NCBI RefSeq assembly: GCF_024494385.1
Contig: NZ_JAEVLT010000014.1
Location: 1-64,000, forward strand
DNA: 64,000 bases
Reading direction: 5' to 3'
DNA from: Bacillus sp. EB600
GTDB lineage: Bacteria > Bacillota > Bacilli > Bacillales > Cytobacillaceae
The translations under genes were made by a program, and so were the position numbers. How positions within the stretch are numbered: position 1 is the stretch's first letter; each line of letters starts with the position of its first letter. Positions 62,664-64,000 of this stretch are shown one piece after another. The notes under the pieces were generated by a model that ran no database searches, had not been told where the DNA came from, and saw only the letters and a list, made by a program, of their open reading frames with translations.

Positions 62664-62786
62664 TTACCAATCACGAGTAATTTCCAAAATTCTATCAATT
62701 TCTATTTTTTTTACTTGAAAATCGCTTTTGTCAGCTTTCAACTCAGTTGTCGACTCTAACAATCGATCAATATCAATTTTTATCAT
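62664..62786 (-). CDS. Small orphan protein (40 aa) beside integrase
   Basis: A 40-residue ORF with an excellent ribosome site (GGAGG six bases before ATG) and its own terminator, so probably expressed. The protein is acidic-basic mixed and helical: MIKIDIDRLLESTTELKADK followed by SDFQVKKIEIDRILEITRDW. The IDIDRLLE and IEIDRILE stretches look like an internal duplication. No known family. Confidence 0.65.
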   Translation of the reverse strand: MIKIDIDRLLESTTELKADKSDFQVKKIEIDRILEITRDW

Positions 62787-62898
62787 CTTCAACCTCCAAA
62801 TTAATTATTTAAACAAGCTATGTACTATATAATTCGGAAGTCCCCTTGATTATATGGGGGTGATACCTAAAAAATGGTTTTTGTAAAAATAGTCAAAC

Positions 62899-62926
62899 AA
62901 AAAAATCCGGCTTTTACCGGACTTTT
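62899..62926 (-). terminator. integrase gene terminator
   Basis: TCCGG/CCGGA hairpin with T6 on the minus strand. Confidence 0.82.
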
Positions 62927-62934
62927 GTGCTATA

Positions 62935-63777
62935 TTAAATAAACGTTTTATCTATCGCCCGTTTAACATCAGGCTCAATCTCTTTTGAATACTTTTTCGT
63001 CACATTAATATCTTTATGACCTGCCAGTTTAGAGACTGTATGTAGGTCAACACCATTATTAATTAATTTCTGGCAAAATGTGTGACGTAATTTATGCGGA
63101 TTAACATTATATTTCTTTAAGATATATTGAACCGCCCTAGGAGTTAATCTTTTATTAATATTCGAAACAAACAAGGCAGGATTATCTTTATTTTGTGAAT
63201 CTATATACCATTCTAGGTATTTCCGTAATTCCTCAGACAAAGGAATCTCCCGGCCTTCATTTGAATTTACTTGTTTAACAATTAAATAAGCATTTTCAGG
63301 ATCTACTATGACATCATTTTTATTTAGATCACATAACTCGGAAACCCTTATACCGGTATGTAATAATGTGAAGATCATTGTAATATTACGCAAATTTCCA
63401 TCTGCAGTAACTTCTTCAATCAATTTTTTTTGTTCTGGTAGAGTAAGTGATTCAGGAACTTCATTGACCTTTTCTTTCAGCTTTCTGTTAATATTTACGA
63501 CCAATTGCGGTTTGTTTAAAAATTTTGAGAAAACGCTTATGGCTGCAAAATGCTTTTCAACTGTTCCTGGGCTTTTATTTTCGGCTTCAAGAAAATGGAT
63601 ATAGGATTGTACATTCTCAGATTGAATATCTTGCATGTTAAAGCCATTTTTATACATAAAGTCGCTAAAACAATTAAGAACACCTGTATAAGTATTTAAT
63701 GTCCCATCTGACTTACCTTGGATCTTTAGCCAAGTTGCAAACGACTTAATTAGTTCATCTGTTTCCTTTCTATCCAC
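62935..63777 (-). CDS. Tyrosine recombinase/integrase (XerC/D-like)
   Basis: 280 residues. SAM-like core-binding domain (1-95) and catalytic domain (105-278) with the full set of residues: Arg in LLHTGIRVSEL, Lys in IVKQVN, HKLRHTF, LAGHKD and the nucleophile Tyr in NVTKKYSKE. Small and without an arm-binding domain, like XerC/D-type recombinases and integrases of small mobile elements. No att repeats or excisionase could be identified inside the window, and the right end is cut off. It may belong to an element that continues beyond the window or be a stray recombinase. Confidence 0.87.
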   Translation of the reverse strand: MDRKETDELIKSFATWLKIQGKSDGTLNTYTGVLNCFSDFMYKNGFNMQDIQSENVQSYIHFLEAENKSPGTVEKHFAAISVFSKFLNKPQLVVNINRKLKEKVNEVPESLTLPEQKKLIEEVTADGNLRNITMIFTLLHTGIRVSELCDLNKNDVIVDPENAYLIVKQVNSNEGREIPLSEELRKYLEWYIDSQNKDNPALFVSNINKRLTPRAVQYILKKYNVNPHKLRHTFCQKLINNGVDLHTVSKLAGHKDINVTKKYSKEIEPDVKRAIDKTFI

Positions 63778-63902
63778 CTAAAGCCCTCCCGTTCCAAGCT
63801 ATTTTCTTTATTATATCAAAAAGCTTCGCAGAAGTAAAATTTCATTAGCGAAGAATAAAAATATTCACAAACTTCCAGAAGTGTTATTTTTCATTTTTTA
63901 TG

Positions 63903-63935
63903 TAAAAAGGACACCTTGGTAAGGTGTCCTTCTTC
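63903..63935. terminator. hairpin at right end
   Basis: AAGGACACCTT/AAGGTGTCCTT stem with a three-base loop; T-run on the minus strand, so it probably ends a gene lying right of the window. Confidence 0.8.
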
Positions 63936-64000
63936 TGTCAATTCAATTTTATTATATAGTTAGATACCTAACAAACAATGAAACGCTCATGATCATGCAA

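Noticed and set aside
1-64000. CRISPR arrays, tRNA, rRNA, complete IS elements
   Set aside because: Looked for evenly spaced repeats, cloverleaf or rRNA motifs and transposase genes; none found apart from RNase P RNA and one tyrosine recombinase.

Overview
The window is chromosomal DNA of a low-GC, endospore-forming Bacillaceae. It reads like a Bacillus or Neobacillus-type genome, an inference from gene content: HelD, RacA, YyaL-like, NrnB-like, a type B RNase P RNA, a LysM-GH18 spore enzyme, FtsEX and narGHJI. Short genes have strong Shine-Dalgarno sites, TTG/GTG starts are frequent, and intrinsic terminators, often bidirectional, close most units. No tRNA, rRNA operon, CRISPR array or complete insertion sequence was seen.

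Layout. 0-6 kb: a DUF2164 protein, a lysine riboswitch driving a LysP permease, a two-component system, and asnS behind a structured leader with an intrinsic terminator. 6-14 kb: small orphan genes, a GNAT remnant, helD, yceI, a CstR-like persulfide repressor beside a DsrE remnant, a HAD phosphatase and a DUF975 membrane protein. 14-24 kb: a DMT transporter, two tandem MerR-fold/coiled-coil genes of which the second is RacA, an acyltransferase, an LLM oxidoreductase, an NrnB-like exonuclease with a candidate small RNA upstream, an AbrB-family membrane protein and an ABC-F ATPase. 24-34 kb: a three-gene PhnD/PhnC/PhnE-type importer of the putative-selenate kind with a fused double permease, yyaL, a spore GH18 enzyme, an RNase P RNA gene in an unexpected neighbourhood, and a YtcJ-type amidohydrolase interrupted by one in-frame TGA. 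34-44 kb: a cell-wall module in which a coiled-coil/glucosaminidase hydrolase precedes ftsE and ftsX, then AI-2E and MFS transporters, a class A PBP and a divergent HPr kinase. 44-53 kb: narGHJI headed by three small genes (hemerythrin plus two unknowns). 53-62 kb: FetAB, MFS, a UgtP-like glycosyltransferase, an FAH-family hydrolase, a nitronate monooxygenase and a TrpXYZ-type ABC importer. 62-64 kb: a 40-residue orphan gene and a complete tyrosine recombinase.

The intergenic regions hold many decayed genes (GNAT, DsrE, histidine kinase, PAS domain, amidohydrolase), so this is a chromosome stretch undergoing gene loss. Most worth following up are the hydrolase-FtsEX module, the three-gene leader cassette of the nitrate reductase operon, the RNase P RNA copy, the small RNA or attenuator ahead of the nrnB-like gene, and a roughly 70-bp element present twice that carries a LexA-like palindrome. 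All function calls come from reading the sequence and family knowledge; no database search was run.
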